Shown here: piece after piece, positions 1 to 8,985 of the stretch
Position numbering within the stretch: position 1 is the stretch's first letter
Layout: every line of letters begins with the position of its first letter
NCBI RefSeq assembly: GCF_029948125.1
Contig: NZ_JASAMB010000017.1
Span: forward strand, 62,001-126,000
Direction: 5' to 3'
Length of the DNA: 64,000 bases
DNA from: Catellatospora sp. KI3
GTDB lineage: Bacteria; Actinomycetota; Actinomycetes; Mycobacteriales; Micromonosporaceae
Position numbers and translations under genes: made by a program
The notes under the pieces: model-generated
Told to the model about the DNA's origin: nothing
Seen by the model: the letters and a program-made list of their open reading frames with translations, nothing else
Database searches by the model: none

Positions 1-736
1 CCTTGTAGCCGTACAGGTTGTAGGTGCGGCCCTCCATGACGCATCGCATCAGGTACGCCAGGAAGCCGTGCAGCTCGGCGGCGGAGTGGGCCGGGCCGGT
101 CAGCGTGCCGCCGCGGAAGGAGGCGGTCCGCAGGCCGAAGTAGCGGCCGTACTCCTGCACCGCCACGTCCGCGGCGACCTTGGAGACGCCGAAGATCGAG
201 TGCAGGCTGTTGTCGATCGTCATGTCTTCGGTGATGCCGTTGGCGAACTGGTGCGACGGGTCGATCTCGTACCGCGTCTCCTGCTCGACCAGCGGCAGGC
301 GGTTCGGGGTGTCGCCGTAGACCTTGTTCGTCGAGCAGAAGATGAACGCCGCGTCGGGGGCGAACTGCCGGGTGTACTCCAGCACGTTGAGGGTGCCGCC
401 CGCGTTGACGTCGAAGTCGGTGAACGGCTCCTTGGCGGCCCAGTCGTGGCTGGGCTGCGCGGCCGTGTGGATCACGAGCGAGATGTCCCGGCCGTACCGC
501 TCGAAGATCTTGGAGAGCACGTCGCGGTCGCGGATGTCGACGTCGTAGTGGGTGTACGCCTCGCCCAGCTTGCTGGTGAGGTTCACCAGGCTCCACGCGG
601 TCGAGCCGTCCTCGCCGAAGAAGTACTTGCGCATGTCGTTGTCGATGCCGACCACGTGCATGCCCAGGCCGGCGAAGTGACGGGCCGCCTCGGAACCGAT
701 CAGGCCGGCCGAGCCGGTCACCAGCGCAACGCTCAC
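1..736 (-). CDS. NAD-dependent sugar-nucleotide epimerase (CDP-paratose 2-epimerase-like), 3' end outside window
   Basis: Extended short-chain dehydrogenase fold acting on a nucleotide sugar. The N-terminus reads [15 protein letters not shown], with the GxxGxxG Rossmann loop. Further in are [20 protein letters not shown] and a STNKVYGD segment, both typical of the CDP-paratose/tyvelose epimerase branch. GTG at 736 is preceded by AGGGAG at good spacing; an ATG a few bases upstream (741) runs into a stop after two codons. About 245 residues are visible, and the C-terminal part lies beyond position 1. The exact substrate is not known. A role in a surface glycan or nucleotide-sugar pathway is inferred from the family only. 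Confidence 0.85.
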   Translation of the reverse strand, partial: MSVALVTGSAGLIGSEAARHFAGLGMHVVGIDNDMRKYFFGEDGSTAWSLVNLTSKLGEAYTHYDVDIRDRDVLSKIFERYGRDISLVIHTAAQPSHDWAAKEPFTDFDVNAGGTLNVLEYTRQFAPDAAFIFCSTNKVYGDTPNRLPLVEQETRYEIDPSHQFANGITEDMTIDNSLHSIFGVSKVAADVAVQEYGRYFGLRTASFRGGTLTGPAHSAAELHGFLAYLMRCVMEGRTYNLYGYK

Positions 737-826
737 CACATACTCCCTGTCACCATCGACGGACGCGACCAGCCGAGAGCTTACCTGGCCTGCTGGCCGA
801 AACGGGGAGCGCGTGGGGAGAGAACA

Positions 827-869
827 CCCACCCTCACGCAGCGTGATGATCGTGCTGCGTGAGGGTGGG
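827..869 (-). terminator. Strong hairpin after the sigma factor / propeller operon
   Basis: A perfect 16-bp stem (CCCACCCTCACGCAGC and its complement) encloses an 11-nt loop and starts 9 nt after the stop codon of the gene ending at 879. There is no long T tract, as is common for terminators in high-GC actinobacteria. It also separates this operon from the epimerase gene. Confidence 0.75.
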
Positions 870-878
870 GGCGCGGCG

Positions 879-2117
879 TCAGTACAGCTTGATCCACTCG
901 CGGGCCGGCCCGGCGCCGGGGCTCAGCCACAGCTCGGAGCCGTACGCGAACAGGGTCCCGTCCGGCAGCTGGTCGATGTCGGTGAAGCCTGGCAGGCCGG
1001 GCACCTCGGTGAGCACACCGCGCTCGGTCAGGTACCAGGTGCGCCGGGTGTCGCTCAGGACCAGGCCGCCCCGCGCGCCCAGGGAGCGCACCAGGTGCGG
1101 GTCCTGCCCGTCAAGGCCGAGGTGGACGCGGCGCCAGTCGCCGTTCTCCAGGTGGAGGACCGCGCCGGGGTCGGCGACCAGCCAGACGTCGCGGCCGTCG
1201 GGGGAGAGCACCAGGTCGGGCAGGCTCCCGGCCACCGTGCTGTACACCTCGGGCAGCCACCGCCAGGACCGGGCGCCGTCCTCGCTGACCTGGACTCGGA
1301 TCCTGCCGCCGGGGGCCGTCTGCGAGACCACCCAGAGCCTGCCGTCGCCGCCCCGGTGCACGATGGGCGCCCCGGTCGTGGGGCCGCGCAGTTCGGGCTG
1401 CACCGGGACCGGGCCCGACCCGAGCCGCACCAGCTCCATCGTGGCGCAGTTCAGGCCGTTGGTCTCCTCGTCGAAGCCGGCAGCCCCCGGGCAGCGCACC
1501 GCGTAGCCTTCCCGGCCGTCGCGCCGGGACTGCGCCAGCTGCGCCTGCGGCGGCGGCTGGTCCGGCGGGTACGACGCGAAGTGCGCCCCGCCGTCGGTGG
1601 TGAGCAGGAAGCCCTCGCCGCTCACCCGCAGGACCATCGTCTGCCCGTCCAGGGGGTACATGCCGATCCCCTTGCCGGCCAGGTCGGGGGTGGCCGCCCG
1701 CCGCCAGGTGCGGCCACCGTCGCCGGTGACGGCCAGCGCCACCGGGCAGGGCAGCCGGCCCTCGCAGCGGTCGACCACGGCCCAGCCGTGCTCGGCGTCG
1801 GTGAAGACCACCCCGGGCGCGGAGCTGCTCTCGAACCCGGGCACCCGGATCGGCCGGGTCGGGTGGGCCGGTGACGGCGTCACGACGGTGGCCGGGGTCG
1901 GGCCGAGCGCCGGTGCCCTACCGCCCCCGCCCGACACCCCCGCCAGCAGGACAGGAGTGGCCACCACCAGCAGGGCGAGCGCCCCGAGGCCGCCGCGGCG
2001 GGTGCGGCGTCGGCGGCGTACCGCGTGCTCGACCAGCTCCAGCCCGGCGGGCCGGAAGGTGCCCGCGGCCGCGGTCTCGAACTCGGCGAACGTCTCCTCA
2101 ACGAGCGGCTCGGACAC
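879..2117 (-). CDS. Single-pass membrane protein with Asp-box (BNR-like) extracellular repeats, sigma-factor partner
   Basis: 412 aa. About 40 N-terminal residues, acidic then Arg-rich ([10 protein letters not shown]), precede one membrane helix at about 43-61. The rest is an extracytoplasmic domain with Asp-box motifs such as [17 protein letters not shown] and SEDGARSW, which mark sialidase/BNR-type beta-propellers. The start at 2117 overlaps the last 20 bp of the ECF sigma-factor gene, so the two are translationally coupled. Genes in this position often encode anti-sigma factors or sensors. The cytoplasmic N-terminus could play that part here, but no zinc-binding anti-sigma motif is visible, so the role is inference. 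Confidence 0.8.
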   Translation of the reverse strand: MSEPLVEETFAEFETAAAGTFRPAGLELVEHAVRRRRRTRRGGLGALALLVVATPVLLAGVSGGGGRAPALGPTPATVVTPSPAHPTRPIRVPGFESSSAPGVVFTDAEHGWAVVDRCEGRLPCPVALAVTGDGGRTWRRAATPDLAGKGIGMYPLDGQTMVLRVSGEGFLLTTDGGAHFASYPPDQPPPQAQLAQSRRDGREGYAVRCPGAAGFDEETNGLNCATMELVRLGSGPVPVQPELRGPTTGAPIVHRGGDGRLWVVSQTAPGGRIRVQVSEDGARSWRWLPEVYSTVAGSLPDLVLSPDGRDVWLVADPGAVLHLENGDWRRVHLGLDGQDPHLVRSLGARGGLVLSDTRRTWYLTERGVLTEVPGLPGFTDIDQLPDGTLFAYGSELWLSPGAGPAREWIKLY

Positions 2118-2631
2118 GGCTGTTCTCCTCTCGGGGGTCGGTGAGCGAGACGGCGAGCGCGGCGCGGCCCCGCGACAGCCAGGACCGCACCGTGCCCTCG
2201 GCGACGCCCTCCTGCTCGGCGATCTCGGCGGTGGTCAGGTGGCCGAGGTGGTGCAGCACGACCGCGCGGCGCTGGCGCGCCGGCAGCGCGGCGAGCGCGC
2301 GGACCAGGGCGACCCGGTCTGGTCCGGGGCCGGGCGAGTGCTCCTCGCGCTGGCGGGACAGGTGGCGAAGGGCGGTCAGCCGGCGGCGCAGCCGGCTGGT
2401 GGCGAGGTTCCAGGCGACCCGGCGCACCCAGGCGGCGGGGTCGTCGTACGCGCTGATCCGCCGCCATCGGTCCAGCGCGCGGCAGAACGCCTCCTGGGTC
2501 AGGTCCTGCGCCTCGGCGTGGTCGCCGAGGTACGCGTAGAGCTGTGTCGCGAGGCGCTGGAAGTGGCTGCGGTAGAGGTCCGCGAACGCCGGGTCGCCGC
2601 GTGGGGCGGCGGGTGGCGCGGGTGGTGGCAT
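2098..2631 (-). CDS. ECF RNA polymerase sigma factor
   Basis: 177 aa sigma-70 family protein of the extracytoplasmic-function class. Region 2 reads DLYRSHFQRLATQLYAYLGD then AQDLTQEAFCRAL. Region 4 is the helix-turn-helix around LTTAEIAEQEGVAEGTVRSWL. ATG at 2631 has GGGGGAG about 7 nt upstream; an in-frame start 17 codons earlier lacks this. It overlaps the membrane protein gene downstream by 20 bp, giving a sigma/possible anti-sigma pair. It resembles the SigE-like and SigM-like ECF factors abundant in Micromonosporaceae. Its promoter target cannot be told from this window. Confidence 0.9.
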   Translation of the reverse strand: MPPPAPPAAPRGDPAFADLYRSHFQRLATQLYAYLGDHAEAQDLTQEAFCRALDRWRRISAYDDPAAWVRRVAWNLATSRLRRRLTALRHLSRQREEHSPGPGPDRVALVRALAALPARQRRAVVLHHLGHLTTAEIAEQEGVAEGTVRSWLSRGRAALAVSLTDPREENSRVRAAR

Positions 2632-2717
2632 GCTCTGCTCCCCCGAAGGTCGGCCGCCGGGGTGGCGGCTCCCCACTGACACGCCCTGCCGTCGGGGGAT
2701 GTTGCAGCCGTTTTCGG

Positions 2718-3911
2718 TCAGCCCCGGGGGAGGGCTACGGTCACGGTGAGGCCGCCGCCTTCGCGCGGCACGGCCACCACCTCGCCGCCGTGCGCCCTGG
2801 TAATCGCGGCGACGATGGACAGGCCCAGCCCCGCGCCCTGGCCGGTGACCCGGTCGCGGCCGAGCCGCCGGAACGGCTCGAAGATCACCGGGATCTCGTA
2901 CCGGGGCACCACCGGCCCGGTGTTGGCCACGGTCAGCTCGCGGCGGCCGTCGGGCAGCGTCCGGCTGGACACCCGCACCCAGCCCCCGGCCGCGTTGTGC
3001 CGGATGCCGTTGTCGACCAGGTTCTGCACCAGCCGCTCCAGCAGCACCGGGTCCCCGTCGAGCTCGGCCTCGGCGGCCTCGGCGCGCACCTGGACCTCGG
3101 CGGCGGCCGCCTCGCCCGCGGACTGGGCCACCACGTGCTCCACCACGTCGGCGAGGTCCACCGGCGACCGGTCGGCCAGCTCGTTCTCGGAGCGGGCGAG
3201 CAGCAGCAGCCCGTTGATGAGCCGCTCGTGCCGGGTGTTGATCTCCAGCAGCGTCTCGCCCAGCCGCTTCACGTCGTCGCCGGCGGTACGCCGGTGCATG
3301 GCCAGCTCGACCAGTGACCGGTTCAGCGTCAGCGGCGTACGCAGCTCGTGCGAGGCGTTGGCGACGAACCTCCGCTGCCCGTCGAAGGCCTGGTCGAGCC
3401 GGGCCAGCATGGCGTCGAAGGTGTCGGCCAGCTCGCGGAGCTCGTCGCGCGGTCCGGTCAGCGCGATGCGCTCGTGCAGCCCGCGGTCGGCGGCCGGGGC
3501 GGTGCCGATGCGGCGGGCCGTCTCGGTGATGCGGTGCAGCGGCGACAGCAGCCGCCCGGCGATCACCCAGCCCATGGCGATCGAGAACGCGCCGACCACC
3601 GCCAGCGCCACCGCGCCCTGGGTCAGCAGCGACGCCCGGGTGGCCTTGCGCAGGTCGTCGGCCTGCGTGCTGAGGTACAGCATGGTGTCGGGGCTGCCCT
3701 GGATCAGCAGCCGCTGCTCGCGGCGCCCGGCGACGCCCGCGATCTTGGCCGGGTCGGGCAGCTCGAACGAGAACGGCTGCAGCAGCCTCTGGTCCAGCAG
3801 GAAGTAGGTCACCGCCAGCAGGGCCAGGCCGGCGACCAGGAACAGCGCGCCGTAGACGAGGGTGAGCCGGGCCCGGATGGTCAGCCGCCCCGGCGCGAAC
3901 ATCTTGATCAT
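2718..3911 (-). CDS. Two-component sensor histidine kinase
   Basis: 397 aa. The first membrane helix is near residues 17-37 (LTLVYGALFLVAGLALLAVT). It is followed by an extracytoplasmic segment of roughly 70 residues, a second helix and a HAMP linker. The HisKA box ANASHELRTPLT places the phosphorylated His at about residue 188. The HATPase N box is NLVDNGIRHN and the G box is GAGLGLSIV. Start 3911 overlaps the response-regulator stop as ATGA. The pair diverges from a lipoprotein/adaptor/MacB-type ABC operon, so it probably controls that operon in response to a cell-envelope signal (inference from layout). Confidence 0.93.
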   Translation of the reverse strand: MIKMFAPGRLTIRARLTLVYGALFLVAGLALLAVTYFLLDQRLLQPFSFELPDPAKIAGVAGRREQRLLIQGSPDTMLYLSTQADDLRKATRASLLTQGAVALAVVGAFSIAMGWVIAGRLLSPLHRITETARRIGTAPAADRGLHERIALTGPRDELRELADTFDAMLARLDQAFDGQRRFVANASHELRTPLTLNRSLVELAMHRRTAGDDVKRLGETLLEINTRHERLINGLLLLARSENELADRSPVDLADVVEHVVAQSAGEAAAAEVQVRAEAAEAELDGDPVLLERLVQNLVDNGIRHNAAGGWVRVSSRTLPDGRRELTVANTGPVVPRYEIPVIFEPFRRLGRDRVTGQGAGLGLSIVAAITRAHGGEVVAVPREGGGLTVTVALPRG

Positions 3912-4564
3912 GGAATCTGGTACCCCACTCCGGCCACGGTGTGCACGACGGCAGGCTCGCCCAGCTTGCGGCGCAGCTTGAGGACGGTCAGCCGCACCGC
4001 CGAGGTGAACGGGTCGGCGTGCTCGTCCCACACCTTCTCCAGCAGCACCTCCGCCGGGACCACCGCCCCGTCGGCCCGCAGCAGCTCGGCGAGCAGGCCG
4101 AACTCCTTGCGCGACAGCGGCACGTACCGGCCGTCGCGGAACACCTCGCGGCGGGCCGGGTCGAGCCGGATGCCCGCCCGCTGCAGCGTCGGCGCGGCGG
4201 CGGCCCGGCTGCGGCGCCCCAGCGCGTGCACCCGCGCGGCCAGCTCGGGGAAGGCGAACGGCTTGGACAGGTAGTCGTCGGCGCCCAGCGACAGCCCGGC
4301 CACCCGGTCGCCGATCTCGGCGGCGGCCGTCAGCATCAGCACCCGCGCGATCGACTCCGACCCGACCAGCGCCCGGCACACGTCGTCGCCGTGCACCCGG
4401 GGCAGGTCCCGGTCCAGCAGCACCACGTCGTAGTCGTTGACCGCGATCCGCTGCAGCGCCGCGTCGCCGTCGTAGGCCACGTCGACGGCGTGCGCGTCGT
4501 CGCGCAGCCACTCGGCGATGGCGTCGGCGAGCAGCGCCTCGTCCTCGACCACGAGCACCCGCAT
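3908..4564 (-). CDS. OmpR-family response regulator
   Basis: 218 aa. The receiver domain starts MRVLVVEDEALLADAI, with phospho-acceptor Asp51 in VVLLDRDLP and the conserved Lys in YLSKPF. The C-terminal winged helix (about 125-218) contains the SRKEFGLLAELL and RLTVLKLRRKLG segments. GGAGGGG lies shortly upstream of ATG 4564. It is coupled to the kinase by an ATGA overlap. The 169-bp gap to the divergent lipoprotein gene at 4734 should hold both promoters and the binding site; no clear direct-repeat operator could be picked out by eye. Confidence 0.94.
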   Translation of the reverse strand: MRVLVVEDEALLADAIAEWLRDDAHAVDVAYDGDAALQRIAVNDYDVVLLDRDLPRVHGDDVCRALVGSESIARVLMLTAAAEIGDRVAGLSLGADDYLSKPFAFPELAARVHALGRRSRAAAAPTLQRAGIRLDPARREVFRDGRYVPLSRKEFGLLAELLRADGAVVPAEVLLEKVWDEHADPFTSAVRLTVLKLRRKLGEPAVVHTVAGVGYQIP

Positions 4565-4733
4565 CTCCGGTTCCCCTCCCGCATCGCCGTCTTCCGCCCG
4601 CCAATAGTCGCCCGACGTGCTGTTTCCTCGCTGTTAGCCCTGGTGGAAACGGTCGCGAAACCGAACCGGGCGAAGAGTGCGGAGCGGGCCGCGGCGCTGT
4701 GCCGACGGCCGGTCCGCACGAGGGAGACACCTG

Positions 4734-5276
4734 ATGACCACGAAACGGCGGTGGGGCGCGCTGCTCGCGCTGCCCCTGGCGGGCACGCTGGCTTTGGCCG
4801 GGTGCGCGCAGACGCCCGAGGAGGACGGCATCGCCTCGGTCGGCGGCGGCACGGCCACCGCCACGCCGAGCACCGCGCCGAGCCTGAGCCGCCAGGAGAA
4901 GGGGCTCAAGTTCGCCCAGTGCATGCGCGAGCACGGCATCGACATGCCCGACCCGGACCCCGACGGCCGGATCACCGTCAAGGGCGGTCCGGGCGACCGG
5001 GACAGGATGGAGGCCGCGAACAAGGCGTGCGAGCAGTACGCCCCGTTCGGCGACCGCGGCGGCCCCGGGCCGGACCCGCAGCTGGCCGAGAACATGCGCA
5101 AGTTCGCCCAGTGCATGCGCGACAACGGGGTGCCGGACTTCCCGGACCCCGACGGCGGCCGCATGATGATCGACCAGTCCGTGGGCAGCGACCCCGACTT
5201 CCCCGCCGCGCAGAAGAAGTGCGAGGCCGAGTTCCTGCCCGGCATCGTCAAGGGCGGCCCGGGGAGCGGATCGTGA
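4734..5276 (+). CDS. Small secreted lipoprotein with duplicated Cys-containing motif
   Basis: 180 aa. The signal peptide ends in the lipobox LALAGC, so it should be a lipid-anchored surface protein. After a Thr/Ser/Pro linker it carries two copies of a KFAQCMR motif followed by PDPDG (first copy EHGIDMPDPDPDG, second DNGVPDFPDPDG). ATG 4734 follows GAGGGAG at about 8 nt. It is the first gene of a four-gene operon with an adaptor, an ABC ATPase and a permease, all overlapping. Proteins of this kind commonly precede such exporters in actinobacteria. The function is unknown; the paired Cys and acidic motifs could bind metal or form a disulfide (inference). Confidence 0.8.
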   Translation: MTTKRRWGALLALPLAGTLALAGCAQTPEEDGIASVGGGTATATPSTAPSLSRQEKGLKFAQCMREHGIDMPDPDPDGRITVKGGPGDRDRMEAANKACEQYAPFGDRGGPGPDPQLAENMRKFAQCMRDNGVPDFPDPDGGRMMIDQSVGSDPDFPAAQKKCEAEFLPGIVKGGPGSGS

Positions 5277-6367
5277 CCGACCCGCAGATCCCGCCCGGTC
5301 GCCGGCGGCGCCGCCGCTCCGGCCGCACGGTCGCGCTGGCAGCGGGCGCGGTGGTCGCGCTCGGCGCCGCGGTCGCGGCCGCCACCGGATTCGGGGGTAC
5401 GCCGCAGCGCCCGGCCGCCACCGGGGCGCTGCCCCCGGCCACCGCCCCGGTCACCCGCCAGACGCTGCTGGACACGCAGACCGCCGACGGCGAACTCGGC
5501 TACGGCACCACCAGCACGCTGGTCGGCCGCCTGCGGGGCACGGTGACCCGGCTGCCCGAGGCGGGCGCGGTGCTGCGCCGCGGCCAGGCCGTCTACCGCC
5601 TCGACGACACGCCGGTGGTGCTGCTGTACGGCACCGTCCCGGCGTACCGGCCGCTGCGGCCGGGGACCGAGGGCGCCGACGTGCGCCAGCTGGAGCAGAA
5701 CCTGCGGGCGCTCGGGTACACCGGGTTCACGGTCGACGACACCTACAACGCGGCGACCGCCTCGGCCGTACGCAGGTGGCAGGAGAAGCTCGGGCTGCCC
5801 GAGACGGGCGTGGTCGAGCTGGGCCGGGTGGTGTTCGCGCCGGGCGAGATCCGGGTGGACAGCCTCAGCGCCGAGGTCGGCGAGCCCGCCGGGCAGGCGG
5901 TGCTGGCGTACACGGGCACCACCAGGGTGGTCGTCGTGCAGCTCGACGTGGCCGACGAGCGGCTGGCCCGCAAGGGCGCGGCGGTGACGGTGGAGCTGCC
6001 GGGCGGGGCGACGGTCGCCGGGAAGATCAGCAGGTCGTACACCGTGATCGAGGCGGGTGACGGCACGCCGGGCTCCTCGGCCGAGACGAGGATCGAGATG
6101 GTGGTGGCACCGACCGACCAGAAGGCGCTGGGCACCCTGACCCAGGCCGCGGTCGACGTGGTCTTCACCGCCTCGCAGCGCGAGAACGTGCTCACCGTGC
6201 CGGTCGCGGCGCTGGTGGCACTGCGCGAGGGCGGCTACGGCGTCGAGGTCGTCGAGGGCTCGGCCAGCCGGTACGTCGCCGTCGAGGCGGGGCTGTTCTC
6301 CGACGGCCGGGTCGAGGTCAGCGGCGACGGGCTGCGCGAGGGCATGAGCGTGGGGATCCCCCGATGA
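5273..6367 (+). CDS. Efflux adaptor (HlyD-like) with peptidoglycan-binding domain
   Basis: 364 aa. GTG 5273 overlaps the lipoprotein stop as GTGA. A basic N-terminus leads into one membrane helix (about 20-42). Then come a beta-rich hairpin region, a PG_binding_1-type domain around residues 130-185 ([20 protein letters not shown], then [13 protein letters not shown]) and membrane-fusion-type beta domains. Such proteins bridge the membrane ABC exporter to the cell wall. It is followed by ATP-binding and permease genes in overlapping frames, forming a MacA/MacB-like export unit. The exported compound is unknown. Confidence 0.88.
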   Translation: MTDPQIPPGRRRRRRSGRTVALAAGAVVALGAAVAAATGFGGTPQRPAATGALPPATAPVTRQTLLDTQTADGELGYGTTSTLVGRLRGTVTRLPEAGAVLRRGQAVYRLDDTPVVLLYGTVPAYRPLRPGTEGADVRQLEQNLRALGYTGFTVDDTYNAATASAVRRWQEKLGLPETGVVELGRVVFAPGEIRVDSLSAEVGEPAGQAVLAYTGTTRVVVVQLDVADERLARKGAAVTVELPGGATVAGKISRSYTVIEAGDGTPGSSAETRIEMVVAPTDQKALGTLTQAAVDVVFTASQRENVLTVPVAALVALREGGYGVEVVEGSASRYVAVEAGLFSDGRVEVSGDGLREGMSVGIPR

Positions 6368-7032
6368 TCGTGCTGGAGGACGTGCGCAAGACGTACCCGG
6401 GCGGGGTCACCGCGCTGGACGGGGTGTGCCTGACCGTCGCGCCCGGGGAGCTGGCCGCGATCGTGGGCCCGTCCGGCTCCGGCAAGTCGACCATGCTGCA
6501 CGTGGTCGGCACCCTGGACCGGCCCAGCGCGGGCCGGGTCGCCGTCGACGGGTACGACGTGGCCGGCCTGTCCGACCGGGGACTGTCCGCCCTGCGGGCC
6601 GCCCGCATCGGCTTCGTGTTCCAGCAGTTCCACCTGGCCGCGGGCGTACCGGCGCTGGACAACGTCGCCGACGGGCTGCTGTACCGCGGCGTCGCCCGGA
6701 CCGAGCGCCGCCGCCGGGCCGCGGCGGCCCTGGCCCGCGTCGGCCTGTCCCACCGGCTCGACCACGAACCGCACGAGCTGTCCGGCGGCGAGCGCCAGCG
6801 CGTCGCCATCGCCCGCGCGGTCGTCGGCGACCCGCCGCTGCTGCTGGCCGACGAGCCCACCGGCAACCTGGACTCCGCCTCCGGCGCCGGGGTGATGGAG
6901 CTGCTGCACGACCTGCACCGCGGCGGTACCACCGTGGTGATCATCACGCACGACCGCGAGATCGCCGCCGGGCTGCCCCGGCAGGTGCACATGCGCGACG
7001 GTCGGATAGTGGCCGACGAGGTGACGCCATGA
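6364..7032 (+). CDS. ABC transporter ATP-binding protein (MacB/LolD type)
   Basis: 222 aa ATPase. Walker A is GPSGSGKST, the Q-loop region is FVFQQFHL, the signature is [14 protein letters not shown], Walker B is [12 protein letters not shown], and the switch His is in IITHD. It is joined to the adaptor gene by an ATGA overlap and to the permease by another. MacB/LolD-type ATPases power mechanotransmission exporters for peptides, lipoproteins or antibiotics. Control by the divergent two-component system at 2718-4564 is likely from the layout. Confidence 0.95.
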   Translation: MIVLEDVRKTYPGGVTALDGVCLTVAPGELAAIVGPSGSGKSTMLHVVGTLDRPSAGRVAVDGYDVAGLSDRGLSALRAARIGFVFQQFHLAAGVPALDNVADGLLYRGVARTERRRRAAAALARVGLSHRLDHEPHELSGGERQRVAIARAVVGDPPLLLADEPTGNLDSASGAGVMELLHDLHRGGTTVVIITHDREIAAGLPRQVHMRDGRIVADEVTP

Positions 7033-8261
7033 CGACCTGGACCAGCCTCGACCCGGGCATCCGCCCCCGACTCGCGCCGGCCCGGCTCGGGCCCGGCGAC
7101 GTGCTGCGGGTCGGCGGCGTCGGGCTGCGCACCCGGCCGGTACGGGCGTTCCTGTCCGCGCTCGGCATCGCCATCGGCATCGCCGCGATGACCGCCGTGG
7201 TGGGCATCTCCTCCTCGTCCCGGGCCGAACTCGACCGCACCCTGGCCGCGCTCGGCACCAACCTGCTCACCGTCGCCCCCGGACGCACCATGTTCGGCGA
7301 GGACGCGCACCTGCCCGAGGAGTCGGTGCCGATGATCGGCCGGATCGGCCCGGTCGAGCGGGTGTCGGCGGTCGGCAAGGTCTCCGACGTGAAGCTCTAC
7401 CGGTCCGACCTGATCCCGAAGGTGCAGACCAACGGCCTGTCCGTGTACGCCGCCCGCACCGACCTGCCCGCCGTGGTCGGCGCCGACCTGCGCAGCGGCA
7501 CCTGGCTCAACGAGGCCACCGCGGGCTACCCGGCCACGGTCCTCGGGGCCACCGCCGCGCAGCGGCTCGGCATCGGCCACGCCTCGCCCGACACGCGCGT
7601 GTTCCTCGGCGGAGAGTGGTTCACCGTGGTCGGCATCCTCGACCCGGTCGCGCTCGCGCCCGAACTCGACGCGGCGGCGCTGGTCGGCTGGGCCGCGGCC
7701 GAGCAGCGGCTCGGCTTCGACCGGTACCCGACCGTCGTCTACACCCGGGTCCGGGAGAGCGCCGTCGAGGCGGTACGCGGCGTGCTCGCCGCCACCGCCA
7801 ACCCGCAGGCCCCGAACGAGGTGGACGTGTCCCGCCCGTCCGACGCGCTGGCGGCCCGGCAGGCCGCCGACCAGGCCTTCACCGGCCTGCTGCTGGGGCT
7901 GGGGGCGGTCGCGCTGCTGGTCGGCGGGGTCGGTGTGGCCAACACCATGGTCATCTCGGTGCTGGAGCGCCGGGCCGAGATCGGGCTGCGGCGCTCGCTG
8001 GGGGCGACACGCGGACACGTCCGGGTGCAGTTCCTGTCCGAGTCGCTGCTGCTGTCGGCGCTCGGCGGCGGGGGCGGGGTGCTGCTGGGCATCGCGGTGA
8101 CCGGCGGGTACGCGGCGTACCAGCGGTGGCCGACGGTGGTGCCGGCCTGGGCGATGCTCGGCGGGGTGGGGGCGACGCTGGTGATCGGGGCGCTGGCCGG
8201 CCTGTACCCGGCCGTCCGCGCCGCCCGCCTGTCCCCCACAGAGGCTCTCGCCACCCCCTGA
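7029..8261 (+). CDS. ABC transporter permease (FtsX/MacB family)
   Basis: 410 aa. The N-terminal membrane helix follows [21 protein letters not shown] large extracytoplasmic MacB_PCD-like domain comes next, and three C-terminal helices form the FtsX domain, with the family marker [15 protein letters not shown] before the third helix. ATG 7029 overlaps the ATPase stop as ATGA. This completes the lipoprotein-adaptor-ATPase-permease operon. No outer-membrane partner is expected in this Gram-positive lineage, which fits the wall-binding adaptor. Confidence 0.93.
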   Translation: MTTWTSLDPGIRPRLAPARLGPGDVLRVGGVGLRTRPVRAFLSALGIAIGIAAMTAVVGISSSSRAELDRTLAALGTNLLTVAPGRTMFGEDAHLPEESVPMIGRIGPVERVSAVGKVSDVKLYRSDLIPKVQTNGLSVYAARTDLPAVVGADLRSGTWLNEATAGYPATVLGATAAQRLGIGHASPDTRVFLGGEWFTVVGILDPVALAPELDAAALVGWAAAEQRLGFDRYPTVVYTRVRESAVEAVRGVLAATANPQAPNEVDVSRPSDALAARQAADQAFTGLLLGLGAVALLVGGVGVANTMVISVLERRAEIGLRRSLGATRGHVRVQFLSESLLLSALGGGGGVLLGIAVTGGYAAYQRWPTVVPAWAMLGGVGATLVIGALAGLYPAVRAARLSPTEALATP

Positions 8262-8345
8262 CCTGCCCAAACAATCTCACCCCGCCCCGCCCCGCCCCGC
8301 CCCCGCCCTTCCATAAACACTGGCCTATCCAGTGCACTTCTATAA

Positions 8346-8402
8346 ACGCTGGCCTATCTAGAGGACGAATCGCGGAAATCTGTCCTCTAGATAGGCCAGC
8401 GT
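8346..8402. repeat. Dispersed palindrome family C, copy 1
   Basis: Inverted repeat with 21-bp perfect arms (key part GCTGGCCTATCTAGAGGAC) around a 15-nt loop. A related small palindrome CACTGGCCTATCCAGTG lies just before it (about 8328-8344). A second copy of the family lies at 44001-44059. The sequence AAGCGGGGCG follows both copies. It sits in the gap between the ABC permease and the tRNA-Leu terminator. Confidence 0.8.
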
Positions 8403-8554
8403 CGACGTCAAGCGGGGCGGGGCGGCGTTGCTTGATCACGAGTTGGTGTCGAAACGGCGGGTTTCTGGGGAGGGTTTGGACCCGAAACGCTGATCATGAC
8501 GGCGGTCACTCGGCGCGGGGTGCGCGGCGCCGAGCCGACAATCGGGTGACCGAC

Positions 8555-8587
8555 AAAAAGTGAGGGGCTCCTGTCGGAGCCCCTCAC
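8555..8587 (-). terminator. Intrinsic terminator of tRNA-Leu
   Basis: A 12-bp stem (GTGAGGGGCTCC with its complement) with loop TGTC. Read on the minus strand it is followed by CTTTTTG. It starts 4 nt after the CCA end of the tRNA. Confidence 0.9.
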
Positions 8588-8591
8588 TTGC

Positions 8592-8677
8592 TGGTGGGGA
8601 AGGGGGGAGTTGAACCCCCACGCCCTTTCGGGCACACGGACCTGAACCGTGCGCGTCTGCCATTCCGCCACTTCCCC
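8592..8677 (-). tRNA. tRNA-Leu (anticodon CAG)
   Basis: 86 nt with encoded CCA. The acceptor arm is GGGGAAG paired with CTTCCCC. The anticodon stem-loop is ACGG-TTCAGGT-CCGT with anticodon CAG. The long variable arm (GTGCCCGAAAGGGCGT) of class II tRNAs is present, and the T arm is GGGGGTTCAACTCCCCC. It lies directly upstream of, and opposite to, fhaA. Confidence 0.97.
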
Positions 8678-8985
8678 GGCAGACTTACTGGTAAAGCTGG
8701 TCTTACTCTTGCGGCCGGACCATTATGGCATGTCCCGGACACTCACCCGGAGTGACCTCCCGAAGCGTGCTGGCACAGCTTACGCTATGCCTGCTCCGCT
8801 TCGCCAACCGGTTACCCGGCGGGCGGTGCGGTCAGAACAGTAACACGACCACCTGGCCAAGTGTGAAATCGGAAGCGAGGATGGGTGGTCGGGCGGGCGT
8901 GGCGTCGGCAACGGCGAACGTATTGGGCGAAGACGCGGGAGTGGAGGGCAGATAACATCATGTCCTCGGAACCCGAGGAGGACCG
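8678..8985. other. Gene-free gap between tRNA-Leu and fhaA
   Basis: About 300 bp with no convincing gene. It should hold the tRNA-Leu promoter (minus) and the promoter of the fhaA-pknB operon (plus). A TAACAT -10-like box lies at 8953-8958, but a -35 at proper spacing is not obvious. A short TTACTGGTAA palindrome lies near 8689. Confidence 0.5.

Noticed and set aside
3941-5272. Extension of the adaptor gene upstream to 3941
   Set aside because: The upstream part is antisense to the response regulator and out of frame with the lipoprotein. GTG 5273 with a GTGA overlap is the natural start.
8262-8677. Integration site at tRNA-Leu
   Set aside because: The family C palindrome near the tRNA is also present far away at 44001, and no integrase or tRNA 3'-end duplication is visible.
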